Below are positions 34,989-42,902 of a stretch of DNA of 64,000 nucleotides, in pieces. Made by a program: the position numbers and the translations under genes. Origin of the DNA: Xanthobacter autotrophicus (lineage in GTDB: Bacteria > Pseudomonadota > Alphaproteobacteria > Rhizobiales > Xanthobacteraceae); NCBI RefSeq assembly GCF_005871085.1, contig NZ_VAUP01000031.1:124001-188000 (forward strand). Reading direction: 5' to 3'. Positions within the stretch are counted from its first letter, which is position 1. Each line of letters opens with the position of its first letter. A model generated the notes under the pieces. The model was given only the letters and a program-made list of their open reading frames with translations. It ran no database searches and was not told the DNA's origin.

Positions 34989-35909
34989 ATGGCGAAACAC
35001 GTGGCGGTGCTCATGGGCGGCTGGTCCTCCGAGCGCGAAGTCTCCTTGCGCTCCGGCGCCGCCTGCGCCGGGGCGCTGGAGGCGGCCGGCTACCAGGTCA
35101 CCCGCGTCGATGTGGGCCGCGACGTGGCCGAGGTGCTGACGCGCCTTGCGCCCGACGTGGCGTTCAACGTGCTGCATGGCCAGCCGGGCGAGGACGGCAC
35201 CATCCAGGGCATCCTGGAAATCCTGCGCATCCCCTATTCCCATTCCGGCGTGCTGGCCTCGGCCCTCGCCATGGACAAGGCGCAGGCGCGAATCATGCTC
35301 GCCGCGGCCGGCGTCCCGGTGGCGAAGGGGGGGCTCGTCTCTCGTGCGGAGGCGGCAAAGGCCCACATCCTGCCCACCCCCTATGTGCTGAAGCCCAACG
35401 CGGGAGGCTCCAGCGTCGGCGTTTTCATCGTCCGTGAAGACCAGGCCCATCCGCCGCAGGAATTGACCCGTGAGGATTGGCCGCACGGAGAAAATCTTCT
35501 GGCCGAAGAATTTATTCCGGGCCTCGAACTGACCTGCGCTGTGATGGGCGACAAGGTGCTCGACGTGATCGAGATCGAATCCTCACAGAAGTTTTACGAT
35601 TACGAAAGCAAATATGCACCGGGTGGCTCGCAGCACATTCTTCCGGCCCGGATTTTACCCGAAATTTACCAACGGGTGCAGATGTTAAGCCTCACGGCGC
35701 ACCGAGCTCTCGGATGCCGGGGGGTGTCGCGGAGCGACTTTCGGTTCGACCCTTCGAGACAGGATGGCTCCGGCCTGATCTGCCTCGAGGTGAACACCCA
35801 GCCCGGGATGACTGAGACGTCTCTTGTGCCGGAACTGGCCGCCCACGCGGGCATCTCATTCAGTGAGCTTGTGACATGGATGGTGGAGGACGCTTCGCTG
35901 GAGCGCTAA
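34989..35909 (+). CDS. ddl: D-alanine--D-alanine ligase
   Basis: A 306-residue ATP-grasp ligase that makes the D-Ala-D-Ala dipeptide. Visible motifs are VLMGGWSSEREVSLRSG at the N-terminus, HGQPGEDGTIQGILEI (near 60), LKPNAGGSSVGVFIV (ATP-binding, near 140), and the C-terminal metal-binding LEVNTQPGMTETSLVPE. The tyrosine of the serine-tyrosine pair lies in YDYESKY. The region around 35480-35720 has visibly lower GC than its neighbours but encodes conserved motifs, so this looks like local codon choice rather than transfer. It overlaps ftsQ by 34 bp. Confidence 0.97.
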   Translation: MAKHVAVLMGGWSSEREVSLRSGAACAGALEAAGYQVTRVDVGRDVAEVLTRLAPDVAFNVLHGQPGEDGTIQGILEILRIPYSHSGVLASALAMDKAQARIMLAAAGVPVAKGGLVSRAEAAKAHILPTPYVLKPNAGGSSVGVFIVREDQAHPPQELTREDWPHGENLLAEEFIPGLELTCAVMGDKVLDVIEIESSQKFYDYESKYAPGGSQHILPARILPEIYQRVQMLSLTAHRALGCRGVSRSDFRFDPSRQDGSGLICLEVNTQPGMTETSLVPELAAHAGISFSELVTWMVEDASLER

Positions 35910-36865
35910 GACCCCGCCCCGAAGCGGGGAGGAAACCGCCGCAGCGTCCGGTTCCCCTGCCGCCGCCGGGCCGGCACAAGCGCCTGCCGGTGGAGCCGCG
36001 CCCCACCAGCCGCATGTCCCTCCTGCTGCGCCGCCTGACGGTGCGCCTCGCCTCCTCCCGCCTCGGCCGGCGCAGTGCCAGCCTGCTCACCATCGCGGTG
36101 GTGGGCGGCTTCTCGGCCTACGGCGTCATGCTCGGCGGTCACGCCGAGACGGCCAAGGGCATTGTGCTCGACGTGGCGGACGCGGCCGGCAACGTGGCCG
36201 GCTTCAAGGTCAAGGAAGTCAACATTTCCGGCCACAACCATGTGGCCCCGGCGGAAATCCTGGAGGCTGCGGGCGTCAAGTCCTCCACCTCCATCCTGTT
36301 CCTCAATGCCGACGAGATGCGCGCCCGCCTCGAGGCGCTGCCCTGGATCGCGTCGGCCAGCGTGCGCAAATTCTATCCCGACCGCATCGACATCGCGGTG
36401 GCCGAACGGCAGGCCTTCGCCCTATGGCAGGTCAATGGTGAGCTGAAGGTCATCGCCCGCGACGGCACCCCCATCGCGCCCTATTCGGACGATCCGCGCT
36501 ACGTGCAGTTGCCCATCGTGGTGGGCGAGGGCGCGCAGAAGAAGGTGGGCGAGGTGGTGGATGCGCTGGCCCGGGTTCCGGCCCTGCGCGACCAGGTGCG
36601 CGCCGCTATCCGCGTCGCCGAGCGCCGCTGGACCCTGAAGATGCGCAACGGCATCGACGTGCGCCTGCCGGAAGGCGGCCTCGATGAGGCCCTGTTGGCG
36701 CTCATGGATCTCGACCGCGAGAAAAAATTGCTCAGCCGCGACATTTCAATCGTGGACCTGCGCCTGCCGGACCGCGTCGTGGTCCGGCTTTCGGATGCCG
36801 CTGCCGACGCCCGTGCGCAGATGCTCAAGGCGCGGGCCAAGGCTAAAAAGGGAGGCCCAGCATGA
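35876..36865 (+). CDS. ftsQ: Cell division protein FtsQ
   Basis: A 329-residue bitopic inner-membrane protein of the divisome (FtsQLB complex). It has a long basic, Pro-rich cytosolic N-terminus (about 1-65) and one membrane helix (SLLTIAVVGGFSAYGVML, about 67-85). A POTRA domain follows (FKVKEVNISGHNHVAPAEILEAAG, about 110-180), and then the beta domain (QVNGELKVIARDGTPIAP and RWTLKMRNGIDVRLPEG). The start MDGGGRFAGAL inside ddl was kept because such N-termini recur in Rhizobiales FtsQ. An internal ATG (MSLLLRRL) would give a shorter form. Its stop overlaps ftsA (ATGA). Confidence 0.92.
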   Translation: MDGGGRFAGALRPRPEAGRKPPQRPVPLPPPGRHKRLPVEPRPTSRMSLLLRRLTVRLASSRLGRRSASLLTIAVVGGFSAYGVMLGGHAETAKGIVLDVADAAGNVAGFKVKEVNISGHNHVAPAEILEAAGVKSSTSILFLNADEMRARLEALPWIASASVRKFYPDRIDIAVAERQAFALWQVNGELKVIARDGTPIAPYSDDPRYVQLPIVVGEGAQKKVGEVVDALARVPALRDQVRAAIRVAERRWTLKMRNGIDVRLPEGGLDEALLALMDLDREKKLLSRDISIVDLRLPDRVVVRLSDAAADARAQMLKARAKAKKGGPA

Positions 36866-38187
36866 GGCACCGGCTCGCCCAGGGCTTCGCGCCGAAGATG
36901 CGCCCGATGCCGCCGAAGAAGAGCGGCATCGTCGGTGTGCTCGACATCGGAACCAGCAAGGTGGTGTGCGCCATCGCACGGCTGAAGCCGCGCGGCGCAT
37001 CGGATGTGCTCACGCGGCGCACCCACGCCATCGACGTGCTCGGCATCGGCCACACCCGCGCCCACGGCATCAAGGGCGGCGCGGTGGTGGACATGGCCAA
37101 GGCCGAGCTTGCCATCCGCCAGGCCGTTGACATGGCCGAGCGCGCCTCGGGGGTGCAGATCGCATCCGTGGTGGTGGGCGTCTCCGGCGGGCGCCTCGCT
37201 TCCCAGCATTATGAAGCCGCCGTGCGCCTCACCGCCCCGGCGGTGGAGGAGTTCGACATCCGCCGGGTGCTGGAAGCCGCCTCCACCTACGGGGTGGGCG
37301 ACGGGCAAGCGGTGATGCACGCCCTGCCGGTGGGCTATTCGCTGGACGGGCGGCGGGGCATCGGCGAGCCGTGCGGCATGCTGGGGCGTGAGCTCGGCGC
37401 CGACATGCATGTGATCACCGCCGACCTGACCGCGCTGAAGAACCTCGTCCTGTGCGTGGAGCGCTGCCATCTCTCCATCGAGGCCATGGTGGCGGCGCCC
37501 TATGCGGCGGCGCTCTCCTCGCTCACCGACGATGAGATGGAGCTGGGAGTCACCCTCATCGACATGGGGGCGGGCACCACCACTTTTTCCATCGTGGCCG
37601 GCGGTCACTGCGTCTATGTGGATGGCGTGGCCCTGGGTGGCCAGCACATCACCAACGACGTGGCCCGCGGCCTGCCGGCGCGACTTGCCGATGCCGAGCG
37701 CATGAAGGCCCTCCATGGGGCGGTGGTGGCGGTCTCCTCCGACGACCACGACATGCTGACCGTGCCGCCCCTGTCGGGTGATTCGCGCGACCAGCCGCAC
37801 ATGGTGCCGAAATCGCGTCTCGTCACCATCGTCCGGCCGCGGGCGGAAGAAATTGTCGAACTGGTGCGTGATCGCCTGAAGGCCTCCGGACACGCCGGCG
37901 ACGCCGGCCGGCGCATCGTGCTCACGGGGGGCGCGGCGCAGCTCCAGGGCCTGCCGGACCTCGTGGCGCGGCTCATCGGGCCACAGGTTCGCATCGGCCG
38001 GCCGCTTGGTGTTTCCAGGCTTCCCGAGGCGGCGCGCGGCGCTGCATTCGCGGTGACAGCAGGCCTTCTTGTTTACCCTCAGGTGGCAGGGTTGGAACAC
38101 TTCGAGCCCCGCCGGAGGCAGGCGGTGGTGGGCGAAAGCCCGAATTATTTCGGCCGCGTGGGACGCTGGCTGAAGGACAGCTTTTAG
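36862..38187 (+). CDS. ftsA: Cell division protein FtsA
   Basis: A 441-residue actin-like ATPase that anchors FtsZ to the membrane. It contains the phosphate-1 motif VGVLDIGTSKVVCAIA (near 24), the SHS2/1C subdomain (GGRLASQHYEAAVRL), TLIDMGAGTTTFSIV (phosphate-2, near 232), and LTGGAAQLQGL (adenosine motif, near 354). The C-terminal amphipathic membrane-targeting helix is in NYFGRVGRWLKDSF at the very end. It overlaps ftsQ by 4 bp, and ftsZ follows after 88 bp. Confidence 0.97.
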   Translation: MRHRLAQGFAPKMRPMPPKKSGIVGVLDIGTSKVVCAIARLKPRGASDVLTRRTHAIDVLGIGHTRAHGIKGGAVVDMAKAELAIRQAVDMAERASGVQIASVVVGVSGGRLASQHYEAAVRLTAPAVEEFDIRRVLEAASTYGVGDGQAVMHALPVGYSLDGRRGIGEPCGMLGRELGADMHVITADLTALKNLVLCVERCHLSIEAMVAAPYAAALSSLTDDEMELGVTLIDMGAGTTTFSIVAGGHCVYVDGVALGGQHITNDVARGLPARLADAERMKALHGAVVAVSSDDHDMLTVPPLSGDSRDQPHMVPKSRLVTIVRPRAEEIVELVRDRLKASGHAGDAGRRIVLTGGAAQLQGLPDLVARLIGPQVRIGRPLGVSRLPEAARGAAFAVTAGLLVYPQVAGLEHFEPRRRQAVVGESPNYFGRVGRWLKDSF

Positions 38188-38193
38188 ACATGG

Positions 38194-38233
38194 TTAACGA
38201 AGCCTGGGCTAACAAAGTGGTCAGACAGGATTC
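38194..38233 (+). promoter_or_regulatory. Possible cell-cycle sites upstream of ftsZ (TTAAC half-site and GANTC)
   Basis: TTAAC (38194-38198) resembles a CtrA half-site, and GATTC (38229-38233) is a CcrM methylation site (GANTC). Both lie in the 88-bp ftsA-ftsZ gap. CtrA and CcrM act on ftsZ in Caulobacter; a role here is a guess, as both words are short. Confidence 0.25.
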
Positions 38234-38275
38234 GTGAGAGGCGGACAGGCCGATCGGGTTCGACGGAGCAAAAGC

Positions 38276-40048
38276 ATGACGATCAATCTTCAGATGCCCG
38301 ACATTCGTGAGCTTCGTCCCCGAATCACGGTGTTCGGTGTGGGCGGTGCTGGTGGCAACGCGGTGAACAACATGATCACCGCCGGCCTCCATGGGGTGGA
38401 GTTCGTGGTGGCGAACACCGACGCCCAGGCGCTCTCGCTCACCAAGGCCGAGCGTGTGGTGCAGATGGGCGTGGCGGTGACCGAGGGTCTCGGTGCCGGC
38501 TCGCAGCCGGAAGTGGGCCGCGCCGCGGCCGAGGAAGTTATCGACGAGATCCGGGATCACCTCTCCGGCTCGCACATGGTGTTCATCACCGCCGGCATGG
38601 GCGGTGGCACCGGCACCGGGGCCGCTCCCGTGGTGGCGCGGGCCGCCCGTGAGCTCGGCATCCTGACCGTGGGCGTGGTGACCAAGCCCTTCCACTTCGA
38701 GGGCGCCCGGCGCATGCGCGTCGCCGAGCATGGCATCAGCGAGCTGCAGAAGAGCGTCGACACCCTCATCGTCATCCCCAACCAGAACCTGTTCCGGGTG
38801 GCGAACGAGAAGACCACCTTCGCCGACGCCTTCGCCATGGCCGACCAGGTGCTCTATTCGGGCGTCGCCTGCATCACCGACCTGATGGTGAAGGAAGGCC
38901 TCATCAACCTCGACTTCGCCGACGTGCGCGCCGTGATGCGCGACATGGGCAAGGCCATGATGGGCACCGGCGAAGCCTCCGGCGACAAGCGCGCCATCCA
39001 GGCCGCCGAGGCCGCCATCGCCAATCCGCTGCTGGACGAGACCTCCATGCGCGGGGCCGGCGGCCTGCTCATCTCCATCACCGGCGGCAAGGACATGACC
39101 TTGTTCGAGGTGGACGAGGCGGCGACCCGCATCCGCGAGGAAGTGGACCCCGACGCCAACATCATCCTCGGCGCCACCTTCGACGAAGTGCTCGACGGCA
39201 TCATCCGCGTCTCCGTGGTGGCCACCGGCATCGACCCGGCGGTCATCCCCGACCAGATCAGCCCCGGCGCCGAGCGTTTCCCCGATCTCGCCGGCCGCAA
39301 GATCTCCAACGCCGGCCGCGCCGCCGTCGAGGCGACCCGCGAGGCGCAGATCCGCACCGCCGTCGCTTCCATCTCGGCCGAGGACCTCATCGGCATGGAG
39401 GATGCCCAGGCCCAGGCGGCGCAATCTCACGCGGCTTATGCCCCGCAGGCCTATGCGCCGGCCGCCCAGGCGCCCCAGCAGGCGGTCGCCATCGACGACG
39501 TGACCATCCGCGCCGCCGCGCCCAAGCCCTCCTACTTCGCCGAGCCGGAGCCCGCCGCTCCGCCGGCGCCCATGGTGGAGGACGAGTTCGCGCCCTACAT
39601 CCCGCCGCAGGGCCAGCGCCCGCGCAGCCAGCGCATGCCGCGCGTGGATGAGCTGCCGCTGCCCGGCCAGAACCAGATCCGCGCCCAGCGTGGCGAGCCG
39701 CCGGTGGAGCAGCCGCAGCCCGACAAGAAGCGCATGACCCTTCTGCAGCGTCTCGCCCATGTGGGCCGCCGCGAGGAGGAGCCGGAGCCCCAGCGTCGCG
39801 ACCAGCCGAGCATGCGCGCCCCCGAGCGCCGTCCGGTGGAGCCGCGGCAGGAAGCCCGGCCGGAGCCCCGGCAAGAAACCCGCGATGTGCGTCCGACTCT
39901 GCCGGGCCGCGCCGGCGAGCCGCCGGTGTCGGAATTCGCCAAGCGTCCGCCGGCCCGTCCGGCCGCCGAAGTGCCGTCCCGCCCCGGCCCGCACCACGAG
40001 GACGACCAGCTGGAGATCCCCGCCTTCCTGCGCCGTCAGGCCAACTGA
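38276..40048 (+). CDS. ftsZ: Cell division GTPase FtsZ
   Basis: A 590-residue tubulin homologue that forms the Z ring. The GTPase domain (about 15-320) contains [21 protein letters not shown], the tubulin signature [13 protein letters not shown] (near 105-117) and the T7 loop [11 protein letters not shown]. About 250 residues of Ala/Pro/Gln/Arg-rich, probably disordered linker follow, much longer than in E. coli but normal for Rhizobiales. The extreme C-terminus, [12 protein letters not shown], is the conserved partner-binding peptide. A terminator lies about 140 bp downstream. Confidence 0.98.
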   Translation: MTINLQMPDIRELRPRITVFGVGGAGGNAVNNMITAGLHGVEFVVANTDAQALSLTKAERVVQMGVAVTEGLGAGSQPEVGRAAAEEVIDEIRDHLSGSHMVFITAGMGGGTGTGAAPVVARAARELGILTVGVVTKPFHFEGARRMRVAEHGISELQKSVDTLIVIPNQNLFRVANEKTTFADAFAMADQVLYSGVACITDLMVKEGLINLDFADVRAVMRDMGKAMMGTGEASGDKRAIQAAEAAIANPLLDETSMRGAGGLLISITGGKDMTLFEVDEAATRIREEVDPDANIILGATFDEVLDGIIRVSVVATGIDPAVIPDQISPGAERFPDLAGRKISNAGRAAVEATREAQIRTAVASISAEDLIGMEDAQAQAAQSHAAYAPQAYAPAAQAPQQAVAIDDVTIRAAAPKPSYFAEPEPAAPPAPMVEDEFAPYIPPQGQRPRSQRMPRVDELPLPGQNQIRAQRGEPPVEQPQPDKKRMTLLQRLAHVGRREEEPEPQRRDQPSMRAPERRPVEPRQEARPEPRQETRDVRPTLPGRAGEPPVSEFAKRPPARPAAEVPSRPGPHHEDDQLEIPAFLRRQAN

Positions 40049-40183
40049 GAAGTCGGGACCAAGCCCTGATCAGACGCGATCCCGGATGCCTCTGGCATCT
40101 GTGGATCGCGGATGAGGCGACCGGCCGGGAGGTGTCCCCCCCGCCCTCCGTCCGGATGCAACCTGAGGCTTTGTTGTGTTGCC

Positions 40184-40212
40184 GGCATCGGTCGCAAGAC
40201 CGGTGCCGTTTT
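40184..40212 (+). terminator. Rho-independent terminator after ftsZ
   Basis: GGCATCGGTC and GACCGGTGCC form a 10-bp stem (one T-G opposition) around a GCAA tetraloop, followed by GTTTT. It separates ftsQAZ transcription from lpxC. Confidence 0.8.
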
Positions 40213-40331
40213 CGTATGGATGTGAGGTCGGGGCGGAGGCGATTCGGGCGCGACCGGTCTGCGACGGTATTGCGCAGCCTGTAACAGTCGCCGCGACCCG
40301 CTTGGCGTCGCTGCGGCTAACAATTTGATAG

Positions 40332-40346
40332 TTAATGAAAAATTGA
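40332..40346 (+). promoter_or_regulatory. CtrA-box-like sequence upstream of lpxC
   Basis: TTAA-N7-TTGA departs by one base from the CtrA consensus TTAA-N7-TTAA. It lies in the AT-richest part of the ftsZ-lpxC gap, 218 bp before the lpxC ATG. The match is weak. Confidence 0.25.
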
Positions 40347-40563
40347 AGCCGAAGCTTGGTAACAGTTGGTAGGCAAGCGTGATTTGGCGTCGCCTGTTCC
40401 GGCGACTAGGGTGCACCCATTCCAAAGGTTCCACACGCCTCGCGTTGACAGTTTGTTGGTACAACCGAGGCGAAAGTGGGAACGCAAGGTGAAGGTTTGA
40501 GGGACGGGTTGCGGCAGTCGTAAGGCGCCGGGTACTTGGACCTCCCATACGGGACGCATCGAC

Positions 40564-41499
40564 ATGCAGACGACACTGGCTCGCGAGATCACGCTCAAAG
40601 GTGCGGGTGTCCATGCGGCTGTTGAGGCCACCCTCACTTTGAAGCCTGCCCTCGCGAATACCGGTATCGTCTTCGTCCGCTCTTTCGCCGATCAGGCGCC
40701 GCGCAAGGCTGCCGTGAGCCGCACTTCGGTTCAGGCCACCGACCTTGCCACGGTCCTCGGTGATCGCTCCGGCGCCCTTGTCTCCACGGTCGAGCATCTG
40801 CTGGCGGCCTTCCATGGCCTCGCGATCGACAATGCGGTGGTGGAGATCGACGGCCCGGAAGTTCCGATCCTCGACGGCAGCGCCTCCCAGTTCGTAGCCG
40901 CCATCGATGCCGCCGGCGTCACCGAGGTGCGCGCCCGCCGCAAATTTCTCAAGGTTCTGAAGCCGGTGCGGGTGGAAAACGGCGCCTCCTTCGGCGAACT
41001 CCTGCCCTATGACGCGGGCTTCCGCCTGGAAGTGGAAATCGAGTTCGCCCACGACGCCATCGGCCGTCAGCGTTTCGCCGCCACCATGTCCCCCGCCGTG
41101 TTCCGCCGCGAACTGGCCGGCGCCCGCACCTTCGGCTTCCTGAAGGATGTGGAGCGCCTGCGCTCGGCTGGTTATGCTCTGGGGGCGGCGCTGGAAAACA
41201 CCGTGTGCCTCGACGACGGTGGCGTGATGAATGAAGGCGGCCTGCGCTTCACCGATGAATTCGTGCGCCACAAGGCCCTCGACGCGGTGGGCGACCTCGC
41301 GCTTTCCGGCCTCCCTCTGCTTGCTCGCTACCGGTCGTTCCGTGGCGGCCACAAGCTGAACTATCAGGTGGTGGACGCGCTTTTCTCCGACCGTTCCGCT
41401 TATGCGGTGGTGGAGGCTCCGGCCCGTCCCGTGCGCGACACGGTGGGCGCCGACATGGGTGTCTCGGCTCCGGTGCCGGTGTTCGCGCCGGAAGTCTGA
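40564..41499 (+). CDS. lpxC: UDP-3-O-acyl-N-acetylglucosamine deacetylase
   Basis: A 311-residue zinc amidase, the committed step of lipid A synthesis. Zinc ligands are H78 in STVEHLLAA and the His/Asp of RHKALDAVGDL near residue 240. The catalytic Glu is E77. Also present are the DGSASQFV insert-domain element and the GGHKLNYQ segment near the end. The length is typical. In E. coli lpxC follows ftsZ in the same cluster, and the order is kept here. Confidence 0.98.
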   Translation: MQTTLAREITLKGAGVHAAVEATLTLKPALANTGIVFVRSFADQAPRKAAVSRTSVQATDLATVLGDRSGALVSTVEHLLAAFHGLAIDNAVVEIDGPEVPILDGSASQFVAAIDAAGVTEVRARRKFLKVLKPVRVENGASFGELLPYDAGFRLEVEIEFAHDAIGRQRFAATMSPAVFRRELAGARTFGFLKDVERLRSAGYALGAALENTVCLDDGGVMNEGGLRFTDEFVRHKALDAVGDLALSGLPLLARYRSFRGGHKLNYQVVDALFSDRSAYAVVEAPARPVRDTVGADMGVSAPVPVFAPEV

Positions 41500-41522
41500 T
41501 CGGGCCCTCTGCTCGCATTTCG

Positions 41523-41547
41523 ACGGCGCCCTCTCGGGCGCCGTTTG
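41523..41547 (+). terminator. Terminator-like hairpin after lpxC
   Basis: ACGGCGCCC and GGGCGCCGT form a 9-bp perfect stem with a TCTC loop, followed by only a short TT. It is 23 bp after the lpxC stop. The weak T-run lowers confidence. Confidence 0.55.
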
Positions 41548-41636
41548 CGTCTGGGATGACCCTTCCGTAGGCGCGTCAGGCCGGCGCTTGCGGTTTCTTA
41601 ACCTGGATTCCCGTTCATAGGGCAGGATCTATCCGG

Positions 41637-41664
41637 GCAGTTCCGCCCTGAACGGCGGAACTGC
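41637..41664. repeat. Perfect 11-bp inverted repeat upstream of bamD
   Basis: GCAGTTCCGCC-CTGAAC-GGCGGAACTGC is a perfect hairpin with a 6-nt loop and no T-run. It lies in the middle of the 542-bp lpxC-bamD gap. Confidence 0.8.
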
Positions 41665-42041
41665 TGCTGCGCGGCTGATCCGTATCGGGCTGCGCGGGGA
41701 TGGTGAGCCGGCGTTGCGGGGGCGCCACAGTGCGTCGTTGGCGGTCATAGGGCACGGCCATGCCGCCGCGCCGCCACATTGCCGACCGAAAGCCCCGATA
41801 GCGCGGAGACGGAAATTTTTTCCTCCGGCCCGGCGGGCGGGGTTGGAGGGGGAAGACGCGGCGGGGACGAAGCTGTGGCAGGTGCGTGTTCCCCGGCCGG
41901 GGTTTCAGGCCGGCTCCGGGAACAGGCTCCAACGATGGGGAGAGGATCAAGGTTGGGCGGCGCCACCATGGCGCCATGTCTCGGCCGACCATCCTCCTTT
42001 ACAGGCAGCGCCCTGGGGCGCGGGACGGAAGCTGAACCGTG

Positions 42042-42896
42042 ATGCGATTCTTTTACGAGGTCCTGAAGGTGCGCGCCGTCGTCCGCGGCGGAGCACTGGC
42101 GCTCGCCTTGGTCATGGGCCTGCTTGTGACCGGCTGCGCCAGCGACAAGGATGATGTGCTGCCCCCCGACGAGCCGGCGGAGAAAATCTACAACGAGGGT
42201 CTGACCCTGCTGCGCCGGCAGGAGCCGGAGAAGGCCGCCAAGCGCTTCGAGGATGTGGACAAGACCCATCCCTATTCGGAATGGGCGCGCAAGTCGCTGC
42301 TCATGACCACCTATGCCTATTTCGAGGCCGGCAAGTATGACGAGGCCATCGCAACCGGGAAGCGCTACATCGCGCTCTATCCCGGATCGCAGGATGCGGC
42401 CTATGCGCAATATCTCGTCGCTTCGGCGCTTTACGAGAACATTCCCGACACATCCCGCGACCAGCGCAAGACGCGACAGGCCCTCGATGCCCTGGAAGAT
42501 GTGGCGCGCAAGTATCCCAACACCGAATATGCCGCCACGGCCAAGAAGAAGATCGAGGTTGCCCGCGACCAGCTCGCCGGCAAGGAGATGCAGATCGGCC
42601 GCTACTATCTTGAGCAGCGTAATTACACGGGTGCCATCAACCGCTTCAAGGTCGTGGTGACACAATACCAGACAACACGTCAGGTGGAAGAAGCCCTGTA
42701 TCGTCTCACCGAGGCCTATATGGCCCTCGGCGTGGTGAACGAAGCGCAGACGGCAGCCGCCGTACTCGGCTATAACTTCCCGGACAGTTCGTGGTACAAG
42801 GACGCCTACAAGCTGGTTCAGGCCGGAGGGGTCGAACCGCAAGAGAACAAGGCGTCCTGGATCAGCCAGGCGTTCAAGAAGATGGGGCTTGGCTGA
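42042..42896 (+). CDS. bamD: Outer membrane protein assembly factor BamD (ComL)
   Basis: A 284-residue outer-membrane lipoprotein of the beta-barrel assembly machine. The signal peptide ends in LLVTGC, with the lipidated Cys at residue 32. TPR-like helical pairs follow, starting with AEKIYNEGLTLLRRQEPEKAAKRFEDVDKTHPYSEWA, the hallmark N-terminal repeat of BamD, then YDEAIATGKRYIALYPGSQDAAYAQYL and further repeats to about residue 250. The ATG at 42042 is preceded by an in-frame GTG that is less likely. recN starts 6 bp after its stop, an arrangement common in alphaproteobacteria. Confidence 0.95.
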   Translation: MRFFYEVLKVRAVVRGGALALALVMGLLVTGCASDKDDVLPPDEPAEKIYNEGLTLLRRQEPEKAAKRFEDVDKTHPYSEWARKSLLMTTYAYFEAGKYDEAIATGKRYIALYPGSQDAAYAQYLVASALYENIPDTSRDQRKTRQALDALEDVARKYPNTEYAATAKKKIEVARDQLAGKEMQIGRYYLEQRNYTGAINRFKVVVTQYQTTRQVEEALYRLTEAYMALGVVNEAQTAAAVLGYNFPDSSWYKDAYKLVQAGGVEPQENKASWISQAFKKMGLG

Positions 42897-42902
42897 TCAT
42901 CC

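Larger units (their letters stand above)
40049..40563. other. Intergenic region ftsZ-lpxC
   Basis: 515 bp containing, left to right, the ftsZ terminator (40184-40212), an AT-richer block (about 40315-40365) with a CtrA-box-like word, and a TTGACA hexamer at 40445-40450 that could be the -35 of an lpxC promoter although no good -10 follows at 17 bp. No small gene is supported. Confidence 0.5.
41500..42041. other. Intergenic region lpxC-bamD
   Basis: 542 bp without a supported gene. It contains a terminator-like hairpin just after lpxC (41523-41547), a perfect 11-bp-stem hairpin (41637-41664), and an AT spike with the small palindrome GGAAATTTTTTCC (41811-41823), which could belong to a bamD promoter or operator. 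Confidence 0.5.

Noticed and set aside
35480-35720. Lower-GC stretch in ddl as a sign of gene transfer
   Set aside because: The stretch encodes conserved ATP-grasp residues in frame and the flanks are continuous; local codon choice explains it.
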